In this document: positions 34,216 through 43,800 of the stretch, piece after piece | How the letters are laid out: every line of letters starts with the position of its first letter | Numbering within the stretch: position 1 is the first letter of the stretch | Assembly (NCBI GenBank): GCA_963678445.1 | Contig: OY782877.1 | Span: 4,960,001 to 5,024,000, forward strand | Direction of reading: 5' to 3' | DNA from: G963678445 sp963678445 | GTDB taxonomy: Bacteria > Hydrogenedentota > Hydrogenedentia > Hydrogenedentales > G963678445 | Length of the DNA: 64,000 nt | Made by a program: the position numbers and the translations under genes | The notes under the pieces: generated by a model | The model's database searches: none | The model's input: only the letters and a program-made list of their open reading frames with translations | Told to the model about the DNA's origin: nothing

Positions 34216-35148
34216 ATGTCAACTACCGAGATTTTACAATTCATTCATTATCTGAAGCTGGAACGTAACTTTTCCGCGCATACCTTGCGTGCCTATACCA
34301 ACGATTTAGAACAATTCTGTGGTTTTCTGCACCAAGGTGTCGCTGTCTTCGACAACACCGACAACGATTCTCCTCCCTGTGCCAGCCTCACCCTGCTGAA
34401 AAAAGCCACCAAAAACGATGTGCGCGCCTTTCTGGCGCATGTACAGACCCGGGGCAGCTCACCCCGAACCGCCGCACGTAAGCTGGCCGCCCTGCGCGCT
34501 GCCTATCGCTACTTTATCCGCATGGAACTACTGGAAAACAATCCAGCACAGACTATCAAAGCCCCCAAACTCTCCCGTGAATTGCCCGACGTACTCTCCA
34601 TCCCCGAAGTAACCCAACTCATGGAGGCACCCGATTGCAGCACCCCACTGGGAAAACGCGACCGCGCCTTGCTGGAAACCCTGTATTCCGCCGGTATCCG
34701 CGCCAGTGAGGCTGCTGGCCTGGAAATAGACGATCTCGATTGGACGAATGCGTGTGTACGCGTACTGGGAAAACGCAAGAAAGAACGGATCGCACACCTG
34801 GGTTCCTATGCGCTTAACGCCCTGCAAACCTACCTGGAAATACGCACACAACTGGGAAAACCAAAGCACAACATCCTCTTCATCAACTTTCGCGGCGGTC
34901 CGCTAACCACACGCAGCATCCAGCGTGTGGTGGAAAAATATGTACGCCAAACCCTACCGGGACGCACCGAAATTTCCCCACACACCCTGCGCCACACCTT
35001 TGCCACCCACCTGCTCGACGGAGGCGCCGACCTCCGTGTTGTTCAAGAACTACTCGGACACGAAAGCCTCTCTAGCACACAAATCTACACCCACGTCAGC
35101 ATGGACCGACTCAAACAAATCTATAAAGACGCCCACCCCCACGCCTAA
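34216..35148 (+). CDS. xerD: Tyrosine recombinase XerC/XerD type
   Basis: 310 residues, standard Xer length. The N-terminal SAM-like core-binding domain begins MSTTEILQFIHYLKLERNFSA. The catalytic domain has the R in YSAGIRASEAAGLEIDDLDW, the Lys in VRVLGKRKKERIAHLG, HTLRHTFATHLLDGGADLRV with His and Arg, LLGHESLSST with the second His, and the nucleophile Tyr in TQIYTHVSMDRL. It would resolve chromosome dimers with a partner recombinase at a dif-type site; whether it is XerC or XerD cannot be decided from one copy. It is followed immediately by repeat-flanked unknown genes. An additional integron-type patch between the catalytic motifs was not seen. Confidence 0.9.
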   Translation: MSTTEILQFIHYLKLERNFSAHTLRAYTNDLEQFCGFLHQGVAVFDNTDNDSPPCASLTLLKKATKNDVRAFLAHVQTRGSSPRTAARKLAALRAAYRYFIRMELLENNPAQTIKAPKLSRELPDVLSIPEVTQLMEAPDCSTPLGKRDRALLETLYSAGIRASEAAGLEIDDLDWTNACVRVLGKRKKERIAHLGSYALNALQTYLEIRTQLGKPKHNILFINFRGGPLTTRSIQRVVEKYVRQTLPGRTEISPHTLRHTFATHLLDGGADLRVVQELLGHESLSSTQIYTHVSMDRLKQIYKDAHPHA

Positions 35149-35157
35149 AGTGGGTGA

Positions 35158-35238
35158 CCAAGGCCACAGCCAAGCGGTGTGGTCCTTACCGTGGCTGACT
35201 CAGGCTTACTGTCTTTACTCTTGGTTGCGCTCTCGTTC
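35158..35238. repeat. R1-related repeat, copy f
   Basis: GCCACAGCCAAGCGGTGTGG and TCCTTACCGTGGCTGACTCA with the following AGGCTTACTGT. About 73 bases are nearly identical to 36,904-36,976, in the same direction. The two copies bracket the unknown gene at 35,344-36,747. Confidence 0.7.
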
Positions 35239-35343
35239 ACAAGGTTTTCAGAGTACTTTAGGATTCCAAGGCAGGGCAACGGAATTGACATAAGCACACA
35301 GACTAATGAAAAATGAGTGGGCGTCCTACTTATGGAGAACCCA

Positions 35344-36747
35344 ATGTTTTCAACAGCTATTAACGTGTTTAAAAAGTATAAGAAACTTTCGATAATTCTT
35401 CTTTGTTTTACACTGTTCTTTGCTTATCAATCTGTTTCTGCTTGGGATTTTTGCCTTTCACCATTTACTGTAGAGGAAACCATTGGCTATGCGCTTACAG
35501 GGGGGCACGGTGAATACCTTAATCTTGCTTTTACCCCCTATTTTGAACCGAGCGCCAAACCTGTTTTGATGGATGGTTTTGACAATTTGGAGACAAAATA
35601 TCAAGCATCGGTTTTTCATATGTTGGGTATTTTGGGAAATACAAAGGAAGATGTACTGTTTGTCGAATCGCGCATGTTTCCCCTTGCTTCACAATTCAGC
35701 AGAGTTTCGTTGGAAAAAAACCAACATGACTTTGCTGTTTTATCGCTTGCTACGTACCAGGCTATTTGGGCGATAGCCTATATGGCGAAAAGGGAAGTTC
35801 CTTATGCGCGGGAGACCCTTAGAAAGCTGACGCAACCGCAGTATTGGCGGGATAAAGGGGTGGACTGTTGGACGCCACGTGAATATTATTCGTACATGAT
35901 GATTCTGCGTACGGGGAATGCGGCACTTATGCTTTACCCTGAGGAGTTTTCAGATTTGGAACAAACGCTTTATGCAGATTTTCGCTCTTTGAATGGAAAA
36001 ATGACAGAGGAGCAACAAAAAAAGATCCATTGTTGGCTTCTTTCAACCGTACACTTTTTTGAACCAGATTATAGTAGAACACGTGACCTAAAAGAGTTGA
36101 CCGGTTCACGCATTCGCGAGTCGATGCGTCAAAAATACGTCAAATATTTCGAAGGAGGATTTGGAAAGGGAGAAAAACGAGCTGCTTTTGATAAGAAACA
36201 GGAACAGAAGAGCAAGGCAGAGAAAAGTCGTTACTGTCCTATTCGCCGTTTGAAGGATTTTGAAAGAACATTTGTTTTTGATAGACAGAGGAAGAAACCG
36301 GTTGAGGGGGAATCACCGGAAAGCTTAAAAGCCGAAGCCCTTCAAGGTTTTTATGCCATTAAGCAGGCCCTTTTAGAAGAAAATTACGACGTCGTTATGG
36401 AACGTATGTTAAATATGGGGGAACGGTTTCCACTCCAATCGTTAGGGATCCAAGAACCTATTATTTGGAAAGACTTCAAACCATTACTAAAGACTTGCGC
36501 AATACTTATTAAGGATATTTCCGGTCCACTTCCTGATGCAAAAACCGATATTGGAAGAGCATTGGGAGGGGATGACGTGATAGTTTCCATTACTGTCCCT
36601 GACACAGCGGAACGAGCCCAAAAAGTCTTGGGAGAATTTACAGACTATATACTTCGTAGACATATTACCTATGCTGATAATGGTGATTTGATTCTGCTTA
36701 TGCGTCGCATCGATGGGAAGTGGTACTGGAATCCTTTTAATGCGTAA
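35344..36747 (+). CDS. Secreted or membrane-anchored protein of unknown function
   Basis: 467 residues from ATG 35344, which has GGAG at 6 bases; GTG 35317 and ATG 35332 are alternatives. A hydrophobic N-terminal segment (LSIILLCFTLFFAYQSVSA) is a signal peptide or anchor. The mature sequence shows no family that I recognise: EEFSDLEQTLYADFRSLNGK, a basic linker (KKQEQKSKAEKSRYCPIRRL) near residue 290 and a C-terminal domain with VIVSITVPDTAERAQKVLGE and LLMRRIDGKWYWNPFNA. The final domain resembles immunity-like or uncharacterised beta folds only loosely. The gene is more AT-rich than its neighbours and is flanked by direct repeats, signs of possible recent gain. Confidence 0.6.
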   Translation: MFSTAINVFKKYKKLSIILLCFTLFFAYQSVSAWDFCLSPFTVEETIGYALTGGHGEYLNLAFTPYFEPSAKPVLMDGFDNLETKYQASVFHMLGILGNTKEDVLFVESRMFPLASQFSRVSLEKNQHDFAVLSLATYQAIWAIAYMAKREVPYARETLRKLTQPQYWRDKGVDCWTPREYYSYMMILRTGNAALMLYPEEFSDLEQTLYADFRSLNGKMTEEQQKKIHCWLLSTVHFFEPDYSRTRDLKELTGSRIRESMRQKYVKYFEGGFGKGEKRAAFDKKQEQKSKAEKSRYCPIRRLKDFERTFVFDRQRKKPVEGESPESLKAEALQGFYAIKQALLEENYDVVMERMLNMGERFPLQSLGIQEPIIWKDFKPLLKTCAILIKDISGPLPDAKTDIGRALGGDDVIVSITVPDTAERAQKVLGEFTDYILRRHITYADNGDLILLMRRIDGKWYWNPFNA

Positions 36748-36773
36748 GTTCTTATGAAAATTTGATTTCCTAA

Positions 36774-36985
36774 CGTGGTCCAGCGACCGCAAGCAGGTGG
36801 CCAGCACACAGGCAAGAAATATGGCCCTCCCCGTGACCGAACGATGCCTACCGACTAACCAATTCCGCGTTTTCTTTGGTTCTTTCTTTTTCCGGTGGCC
36901 AGCGCCACAGGCAAGCGGTGTGGTCCTTACCGTGGCTGACTCAGGCTTACTGTTTTTACTTCTGTTGCGCTCCCGTCCCCACGAC
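36774..36985. repeat. Nested R1/R2 repeat cluster
   Basis: Order: R1 hairpin end (GTGGTCCAGCGACCGCAAGC), an R1-like CCAGCACACAGGCAAGAAAT block, R2 (CGATGCCTACCGACTAACCA to TTCTTTCTTTTTCCG), then directly R1-related copy h (GTGGCCAGCGCCACAGGCAA). The R2 copy stops after CCG, exactly at its hairpin loop, where the next block begins, so one repeat appears to have been inserted into the other. Confidence 0.6.
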
Positions 36986-37015
36986 TTTCATGAGAATGAG
37001 ATGCAATTAATGACT

Positions 37016-37705
37016 TTACGAGAACCCTTGCTCTTTAAGGAATTGTATCGAGCTTGAATAATCAAATCCCCATTCCTTCTTCCGACGGGCTTCCATGTGA
37101 AGATCAAACCATTTCACATATTCCTCTCCCAAAAGCTGAATAAAACTCGCTCGCTGGTGTTCGTGAAAGTGTAGATGTTTTGCCTCTATCTCAAGTATAA
37201 GTGTGCGAGTATTTTTTACTTTTCGCTCTATCCAGAAAAGCATACCCAGCTGTATAGAATCGGGCGTTAGCATGCAAACATGGTCGATAAGAAGTTCCTT
37301 GAAGAAGGGCAGGAATCGGTCTGTATTGATGGGCAACAGCTTGCCGTTTCTGTTTACATGAGACACCGCTAACCGACGAATCTGCGTAAAAACCATTTCA
37401 ACTGGAACTACAACATCCTCGTGGCAAATCGGGGTACCTTTTAAATCTGCAAAAGCTTCGCAGAAACAGTGCGACTGAAAATCATTAAGGGTAATAACAA
37501 AGTCGTTTCTAGTTTTCTCGTACGATATGACCCAGCTATCATGCATAGTCGAGTTCAAATAAACTCTACCCTCAGGCAAGAACTCAGAATGCTCTAGCAA
37601 CAGTTTGTCCACTCTTTCCCAGGAAGAGCAATCCTCATCGTCATCCCATGCATAATTATTAAACTTATGAATCAGCGGGTATTTCTTTGCGAGAATATTA
37701 GTCAT
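37016..37705 (-). CDS. Protein of unknown function, soluble
   Basis: 229 residues with a clear start (AAGGAAG just before ATG 37705, tight spacing). It has no signal peptide or membrane segment. Visible features are an acidic N-terminus (NNYAWDDDEDCSSWERVDK), TRNDFVITLNDFQSHCFCEA, which resembles a beta-sheet domain, and a charged C-terminal helix region (EARRKKEWGFDYSSSIQFL). I do not recognise the family; it has the look of an uncharacterised small domain protein of the kind found near polymorphic-toxin or immunity genes, but there is no evidence for this. It is isolated between repeat clusters. Confidence 0.6.
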   Translation of the reverse strand: MTNILAKKYPLIHKFNNYAWDDDEDCSSWERVDKLLLEHSEFLPEGRVYLNSTMHDSWVISYEKTRNDFVITLNDFQSHCFCEAFADLKGTPICHEDVVVPVEMVFTQIRRLAVSHVNRNGKLLPINTDRFLPFFKELLIDHVCMLTPDSIQLGMLFWIERKVKNTRTLILEIEAKHLHFHEHQRASFIQLLGEEYVKWFDLHMEARRKKEWGFDYSSSIQFLKEQGFS

Positions 37706-37782
37706 TCTTCCTTGCCTATCTATGCAATCATTGATATTTCAATCGCTAAGCTTCCCTCTGATTACCACGGTCCTCCGTGGGA

Positions 37783-37931
37783 ATGCATACAGAAGACAGC
37801 TCCATGCGAAGCAAAGCTTCGGAGACAAGTGCGTGACGAAGTACAACTTCGTCACGAGGGAAACGATGCTTACCGACTAACCAATTCCGCGTTTTTCTTT
37901 GGTTCTTTCTTTTTCCGTAAAAAGAAAGAAC
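37783..37931. repeat. R3 plus R2 repeats
   Basis: R3: CGAAGC-AAA-GCTTCG (37807-37821), then CGTGACGAAGT (37832-37842) with ACTTCGTCACG (37846-37856), a perfect 11-bp stem with a 3-base loop. R2 follows: TTACCGACTAACCAATTCCG and a perfect 13-bp hairpin, GTTCTTTCTTTTT (37902-37914) with AAAAAGAAAGAAC (37919-37931). R3 recurs near 63.05 kb. The R2 hairpin ends 5 bases from the TPR gene and may stop its transcript. Confidence 0.7.
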
Positions 37932-37935
37932 AGAA

Positions 37936-38406
37936 CTATGCTAAGAGGGCTTTGAAGGAGTCTGTCTTGCGTAAGGCGTCCAGACGAGTGTCTTTCAACA
38001 GGAGCTCGCGGACACGTTCGTCGCATTCCAGCGCCCGCTCAAAAGACGTGACTGCTGCGGATACGGCATCAGGACGATGAACAGCATAAAATAACCCCAA
38101 CTGTAAATGTCCTTCTGCACGACGTGGTTCTAATTCCGCTGCCAGCTTAAATTCCTGCTCCGCCCCTGCCAAATCGCCACGTTTCACCAGGACTGCCGCC
38201 AAGGTTACCCGTCCCGGCGTCCAGAGTGGCATCGCCCGCACGCATTTGCGTACCATTTTCTCGGCGGTATCCACATCCTCAACTCGTACAGCCTCCTCTG
38301 CTGCCATCCACCATTGTTTGATACGCTTTTGGCGAACATACCGCCGTACAACTTGAAAAGAAACCACGCCGCACACCACCAATATCCCAACAATATACTG
38401 ATTCAT
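37936..38406 (-). CDS. Small TPR protein with N-terminal membrane anchor
   Basis: 156 residues. Residues 1-20 (YIVGILVVCGVVSFQVV) are one membrane segment, followed by a basic turn. The rest is TPR-like: AEKMVRKCVRAMPLWTPGRV, LVKRGDLAGAEQEFKLAAEL and HLQLGLFYAVHRPDAVSAA, each about 34 residues apart. Such proteins scaffold envelope or assembly complexes. AAGG lies a few bases before the ATG. It follows the penicillin-acylase homologue on the same strand, 33 bases after that gene's start side neighbour, and may be coexpressed with it. Confidence 0.75.
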   Translation of the reverse strand: MNQYIVGILVVCGVVSFQVVRRYVRQKRIKQWWMAAEEAVRVEDVDTAEKMVRKCVRAMPLWTPGRVTLAAVLVKRGDLAGAEQEFKLAAELEPRRAEGHLQLGLFYAVHRPDAVSAAVTSFERALECDERVRELLLKDTRLDALRKTDSFKALLA

Positions 38407-38439
38407 ACTTCTACCTTTATTATTAAAAACAGATAAAAA

Positions 38440-40734
38440 CTATTTCAAACCTTCAAAAATCATTGCTTTGTTCGTGTGCGACTGCACTTGTTCGAAACTA
38501 AAGTGGGCAGCGCGGTATTCCCCGTCAAAGAATCCTTCTTCACGTAAAGTACCATTCTCTTTGGCAGGTAATGCCACATGTGCATAGACGCCATCTGCCC
38601 AATCCACACTGCATCGAAACGCAGGACCATAAAGTGTCTCGTAGTAGCAAGGCCCCCCTGTATGAGGAAGGCTATTCACCGTATGCAAAGCACCAGAAGT
38701 AGGAAAAACCGACAAAAACAGGGCATTCCCTATAATTGGAAGGGCTGCTAAACGGTGTGATTTGGGCAAATTATGTAGCTTTCCCCATTGCCAATGGTCT
38801 ATGGTGCCACCGAAACGTGTTTTTAAGCAGGCTACGGTATCCTTGAATGCATGCACGACAATATCACGCATGCTTTCCCGTTGTGGGGTGGAAACATCAT
38901 CCCACCAAGGGGAATCCGGGGAGGCCATCAGGTATTGCAAAAAAGAGGAATGGCTAGAGATAGTCTTGTACACGGCAAACAAGTCCTCCCCGAGTTCATC
39001 TTGTATAGCCTGACGCAGTATGGTGTCACATAGAACCGCATAGATGGCCGCTCCGGGTGCATTCTTGTCCATACAGCGGTCCCACTTTGCCATGCGTAGA
39101 TAGGCCGCAATTTCTAAAGGACGCAACGCGCCGCCTTCATGGCGCAAGATATCTTGTATCTGACCGCGCAGTTCCACGACCTCCTCCGCATAGACATCTA
39201 ACAGCAGCGTTTGCAGTGTTTCTTTGTCCCACGAGGGGCGTTTTTCTAATAATGCTGCCAGACGTTGCATTCGCTGCTCGGTGGGCCTATTTTCGAGGCC
39301 TTCCGCGTCAGCTGTGTTTCCCAGCACAAGACAGTTCTGGCTGAACTCCTCCTTGCTCCCTCCCTCGGATTTTACAGACGTCCAAAATGCTATCCTGCCA
39401 TCTGTATCTGCATAGGAAATCCCTGCCGTAACCGACCCCATGGCACCAACCGCTGACTCAAAGGCGTCATAATTCGTCGCCCGACTCATACGGTACAATG
39501 CCGTCAGATCCCTGAAAGTCGTTTCCGCACCTCTCCAAGACAGGGCAAGACCGGTATTTGGCCCACTATAGGACGCATCCAGAGCATCGGTTAGTACGGG
39601 ACCATGCTGCGTCACACGCAGCGTATAGTGTAGATCTTTCGCTGCCCGTACCCTAATGCTCTCCTCATGGGTGGCTACCACTGTTTCTGGTTCGGTGAGT
39701 TTACTCTCTCCTGAGGACGCTCTTGCAAAAGTTTCATGATAGAAATCCACATCATCCACCTTGAGGCGTGTCAGCATCCAGGCGTGATGGCGTGTGACTC
39801 CCGACAGTGGAAAGGGAAATAAGGGCAACCACCAGCCGTAGGTCTGCACGTCGTCATAACTCAGTTGCGCCTCATAAGCGGCAAAGAAACGGTAGTTTCC
39901 CCAAGTTGGCGCTCCAAGTAAAGCAGGCTTGCCTGAATCTGTATATTCTCCTCCTAAAACGGCCACAATATCCCCCGGCATCGTTCCTACCTGTTTGGTC
40001 AGTTCAGATAAGAGCGATAAAAGCGCTGTGATCTTTATCAGCTCATCCCCTTGCAAGGTAGCAGTACGAAAATCGGCATGCTGGCTTTCCGGTTTTGAGG
40101 AAAATAAAGGCAACAGTTCATGTTGCGCCAGCCTCGCCTGGAGTACAGAAAACAATAATTCTTCTCGCAACTCTTCTGAAAAAGCAAACTGGAAAAAGGC
40201 ATAGGCCATCAGGGAATCTGTGGCGGTAAAGGGGCGAGACGGTACGCGCGAGATCCAGAATTCAAAGGGTTGCGGTTCCTCTGTTTGCGCTGTGTTTATC
40301 CCCAGGATAAACGCATCGAGAGCGCGGCGCATGCCGTCATCTTCTTCCAGCTCTTCTAACGCGTGGAGGGCCCATGCACGTAACTGCATTGCCCGGACAA
40401 GCTGATCTACGGATGCAAACGCTTCTCCGAAAATCTCTGCCAGACGCCCATCGGCTAAACGGCGCAATAATTCCATCTGAAACAGACGGTCTTGTCCCAT
40501 TGCATAGCCCATTGCGAAATAGGCGTCGGTCCCGTGCTGAGCACGGATATGCGGCACACAGGCCTCATCGCGCACCAACTGCACTTTTTCCTGAATCTGT
40601 GCATGCCGCACCCGTCGCTCCCAATTGGGGGTCCGGGAATGTAGCTCGACAAAAAGTACGGCGAAAAAAAGCCCCACCCCCATCATCAACATCACGCCCC
40701 CTACCACCACTATTGCCAAAAAACGATTTTTCAT
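38440..40734 (-). CDS. Penicillin-acylase-family protein lacking the nucleophile
   Basis: 764 residues from ATG 40734 (AGGA at 6 bases; the open frame to 40818 is longer). One N-terminal membrane segment (FLAIVVVGGVMLMMGVGLFF) anchors it outside the cytoplasm. The family order is intact: VQLVRDEACVPHIRAQHGTD, YAMGQDRLFQMELLRRLADG, then YTDSGKPALLGAPTWGNYRF and the late NSLPHTGGPCYYETLYGPAF. At the autoprocessing site, where active enzymes have GSN (Ser as new N-terminal nucleophile), this protein has PGDIVAVLGG: the Ser is Asp255. It should therefore neither mature nor hydrolyse amides by the known mechanism. It may be a binding or scaffold descendant. Confidence 0.8.
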   Translation of the reverse strand: MKNRFLAIVVVGGVMLMMGVGLFFAVLFVELHSRTPNWERRVRHAQIQEKVQLVRDEACVPHIRAQHGTDAYFAMGYAMGQDRLFQMELLRRLADGRLAEIFGEAFASVDQLVRAMQLRAWALHALEELEEDDGMRRALDAFILGINTAQTEEPQPFEFWISRVPSRPFTATDSLMAYAFFQFAFSEELREELLFSVLQARLAQHELLPLFSSKPESQHADFRTATLQGDELIKITALLSLLSELTKQVGTMPGDIVAVLGGEYTDSGKPALLGAPTWGNYRFFAAYEAQLSYDDVQTYGWWLPLFPFPLSGVTRHHAWMLTRLKVDDVDFYHETFARASSGESKLTEPETVVATHEESIRVRAAKDLHYTLRVTQHGPVLTDALDASYSGPNTGLALSWRGAETTFRDLTALYRMSRATNYDAFESAVGAMGSVTAGISYADTDGRIAFWTSVKSEGGSKEEFSQNCLVLGNTADAEGLENRPTEQRMQRLAALLEKRPSWDKETLQTLLLDVYAEEVVELRGQIQDILRHEGGALRPLEIAAYLRMAKWDRCMDKNAPGAAIYAVLCDTILRQAIQDELGEDLFAVYKTISSHSSFLQYLMASPDSPWWDDVSTPQRESMRDIVVHAFKDTVACLKTRFGGTIDHWQWGKLHNLPKSHRLAALPIIGNALFLSVFPTSGALHTVNSLPHTGGPCYYETLYGPAFRCSVDWADGVYAHVALPAKENGTLREEGFFDGEYRAAHFSFEQVQSHTNKAMIFEGLK

Positions 40735-40834
40735 TTCTGTCCTGCACCTTCTATGCCCCTGGATACACGGTACCATAGAGGGATCAGGATAAATTTTCAA
40801 ACTTTTTATCGCTGACAACTATGGCTTAGAACGC

Positions 40835-43800
40835 TTATAGCGCCTTCTGCATATAGGATACGCTTTCAAGTGGACTCCAAATCCCATCGGCACAGACACG
40901 TGCGTTGATGGTACAGGCTTGTTCCAGAGAAATGGAAGAATCCGCCACAAGTGCCTGGGCAGTGGGTGCTATCTCTTTCTCCGCAACTAACGACACCTTG
41001 AGCAAGAAGTTGGGGTCTGTTTTTTCCAGATTCGTTCCGCGGACGGCAAGTATGTTTTCACCTTCCTTCAAACAAGAAAGCAGATGGGTGCAGGGATAGC
41101 GTATCTCCTGAAGCGAGTCGGTTATAGAGCGGGCTTCAGTCGCAGGCGCATCCCAGTCTTTTTCAACAAGTAAGCTGTTCCACAGAATTTCTTTACCGTT
41201 TAGTAAAATCGAGACTTCGTCGTTATAACGGAGATAGAGAGTGAGATGTTTAAGTTGCGCAATCTCAGCTTCGGAAAGGGTAAAGGGGATACGCATATAG
41301 CAGTTGCTATTTATATCGAGCATAGAAGCACTAATGTCAGTATCAATGAACGGGGCAAACTCACCGGAACCGTTGTCGAAACCAAGGGCACCGGAGGCTC
41401 CCGTCCAGGTTGTATCATCATAATCGGACAGATACCAATCTTTGACCATAGCCAATCCACCGCCAGCGGTATCGCCCACCAGTCGAAACACGCTTTCATC
41501 GAAAGCCGTATGTTCACCGGGGGCTGCTGAAACTTCCAGGATAGCTTCTTCTTCTTCGTTCCATGTATTTATGAGGAAGGAATACACCCCCGGCTCTTGG
41601 AATTCAACGGTGATCAAATTGTCCTGTGCGGTTCCTTCAAGTATTTTCTCTTCCTCAAGAGGCGCTGTGAACATATCCTGAAAGGCGAAAAATAATGCAT
41701 AGAAATATTCATCGGTATGTATATTGAACGTATACGTACCTGCTGTAGGAATTACGATTTTACCGAGAATGTCTGTAACAAAAATACCCGGTGATTCGTT
41801 AGCAAGCATACCGGGAAAGGGTAAGGCGTTGGGGTAATGTCCCCCGCTTCCTGTTGAGCTAAAATTGAGCGTAGATACCTGTGCTTTTATAGGGTCCCGC
41901 ATTTCTGTTGCAAAAAACGCCAGGTTGTAAAGATCTTTAAGGATATCAGTAGCGCGATATAGGGTCGTGGCAAACTGTCCTGTTTGTTGAAAATCCAATA
42001 CACTTGAGGGAACCATGAAACGAGAGGGTGTGCTTTGGTCGACAAGCGCCACTTGTGCAGAAACGGGAGCGTTCATCGGGTCTGAACCATCCAGGGTATA
42101 GTAAATTATTCCGCTTCCATTGGGGTTTGAGAGCGAGAGCATATCCTCTTCGATTGTAATATTGGGATGCAAAGGGTGGAAGAGGCCTTCATCGGAAAAT
42201 GTACGGAGCAAAAAGGCGCGTCGATTGGGTAGGAATACGTCTGCGGGGTAGGTGTCCATATCGGGTAGAACGTCGTCGATAATCTCACTTAATTCTTGAT
42301 AGCGTGCCTGGACATGTGCATCGGTTAAAGCACCATCGTTATAAAAATGCACCCGTACCCGCTCTGCGAATTGCTGGCGAAAACTTTCGTTTTTGTACAA
42401 TCCCTGAAAGAGCCATGCGAGAGGATAATCATCCCGATACAGCAGCCCTCCATCTTCCCCGACGGGACCATAGGGAATGGAACGCAGGCCATTGTATTCT
42501 GTAGGTGGCGCCGTCATGCCATATTCTAAGTCCCAGGCATAGGGAATAAACTTGCTGCCGGGCGCCTTTTCCCTGGCAAAATTCCAGTTCCAATATGGCC
42601 AATCTAAATTACCAAGATAAAGATTGAGGATAATATAGTCAATAAAAGCAACTATATCCAATCTACTTGCCACGTCTGTAAAGACAGCTTCCAGACTGCA
42701 ATCCTGATTACGGACAATGTCTATCAACTCGATAAAAAGGGCGACGGTCTCCTCCGAAGGCGTATACTTCTCTGATGATTTTGAGGCGGAACTGGGCTCG
42801 CATCGTGAAAGCCCTCTTTTCCAATGAGAGAACGAAACGGATTTATCGTCCGGGTCCCAAGGCCATGGATCTTCTCCATCAATACGCTCCCAGTCTTTAT
42901 CAGAGTCAAAAAACTGCTGAAAGAAGTCTTCCCGACATCGTTCTGCCAGGTTGACATAGCCTTTATATTCTCCATTTATATACAAGTTAAAAATATCGCC
43001 ACGGGCTGCACATTGCCCCATATCTAAAAAGATCCTGCGGGAAAATTCATCTTTAATAAAAGGGTTATGGTCTGTATTTCCGCTACGCATAACAAGCTGT
43101 TCGTAGCTTTCAATATCAGAGTCAGGAAACAGCTCACACTCCAGTTCAGACACCGTATCTTCAAAGCAAAGTCGGAAGGAATAGCGCTCCAGATAATCAT
43201 CCCATGGGCCATCGGTGCGACGATTATAGTAGTGCAGATTTCCATGCAATTTTATCATCGCATTGGCAGAGAATGTATCGACATGATTGAATACTTCTAC
43301 AGAAATCGGTCGCACTATTTCATCTGGGTCTAGTAAGGCATTGTTATAATCCCCTTCTTCAAACGCTAGCCATCCCGAAGAAGGAAGGTAAACGCCACCA
43401 GAAACCCCCATAATCCCGTTGGGCTCGTAAAAAGTTTCTTGCGGATTACCCACTAGAGAAAGAATCGGCAATGCGCTTTCTACTGCATTGGGATTAAAAA
43501 TATAGCTTTGGGTGCAAACTTCGGTATTCATGAAATCGCTACGATATGCACAGGCGGAAACTACTGTAGAAGAAGCGATAGGGATAGCTTCGTTATAGAG
43601 GTATCCTGTACCTTGCGTGGGAATTGTGCCATCCAAGGTATAGCGAATTTCAGCCCCGTTAGTACCACAAGAGAGCGAGAGCAAAAAAGGATTCGTGTGA
43701 AAATCACTGGACGAGCTAAACTCAACCGATTTCATAAACCCGGCGTAGCGGCTTTTTTCATCATTGGGTGCACCCGGCGTCGGAACGGAAAAATACCAAC

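Noticed and set aside
35158..37931. Integron with attC sites behind the Xer gene
   Set aside because: The R1-type blocks occur far outside this locus as well, no GTTRRRY-type site was identified, and the recombinase is a plain Xer by length and motifs; kept only as a low-weight cassette idea.
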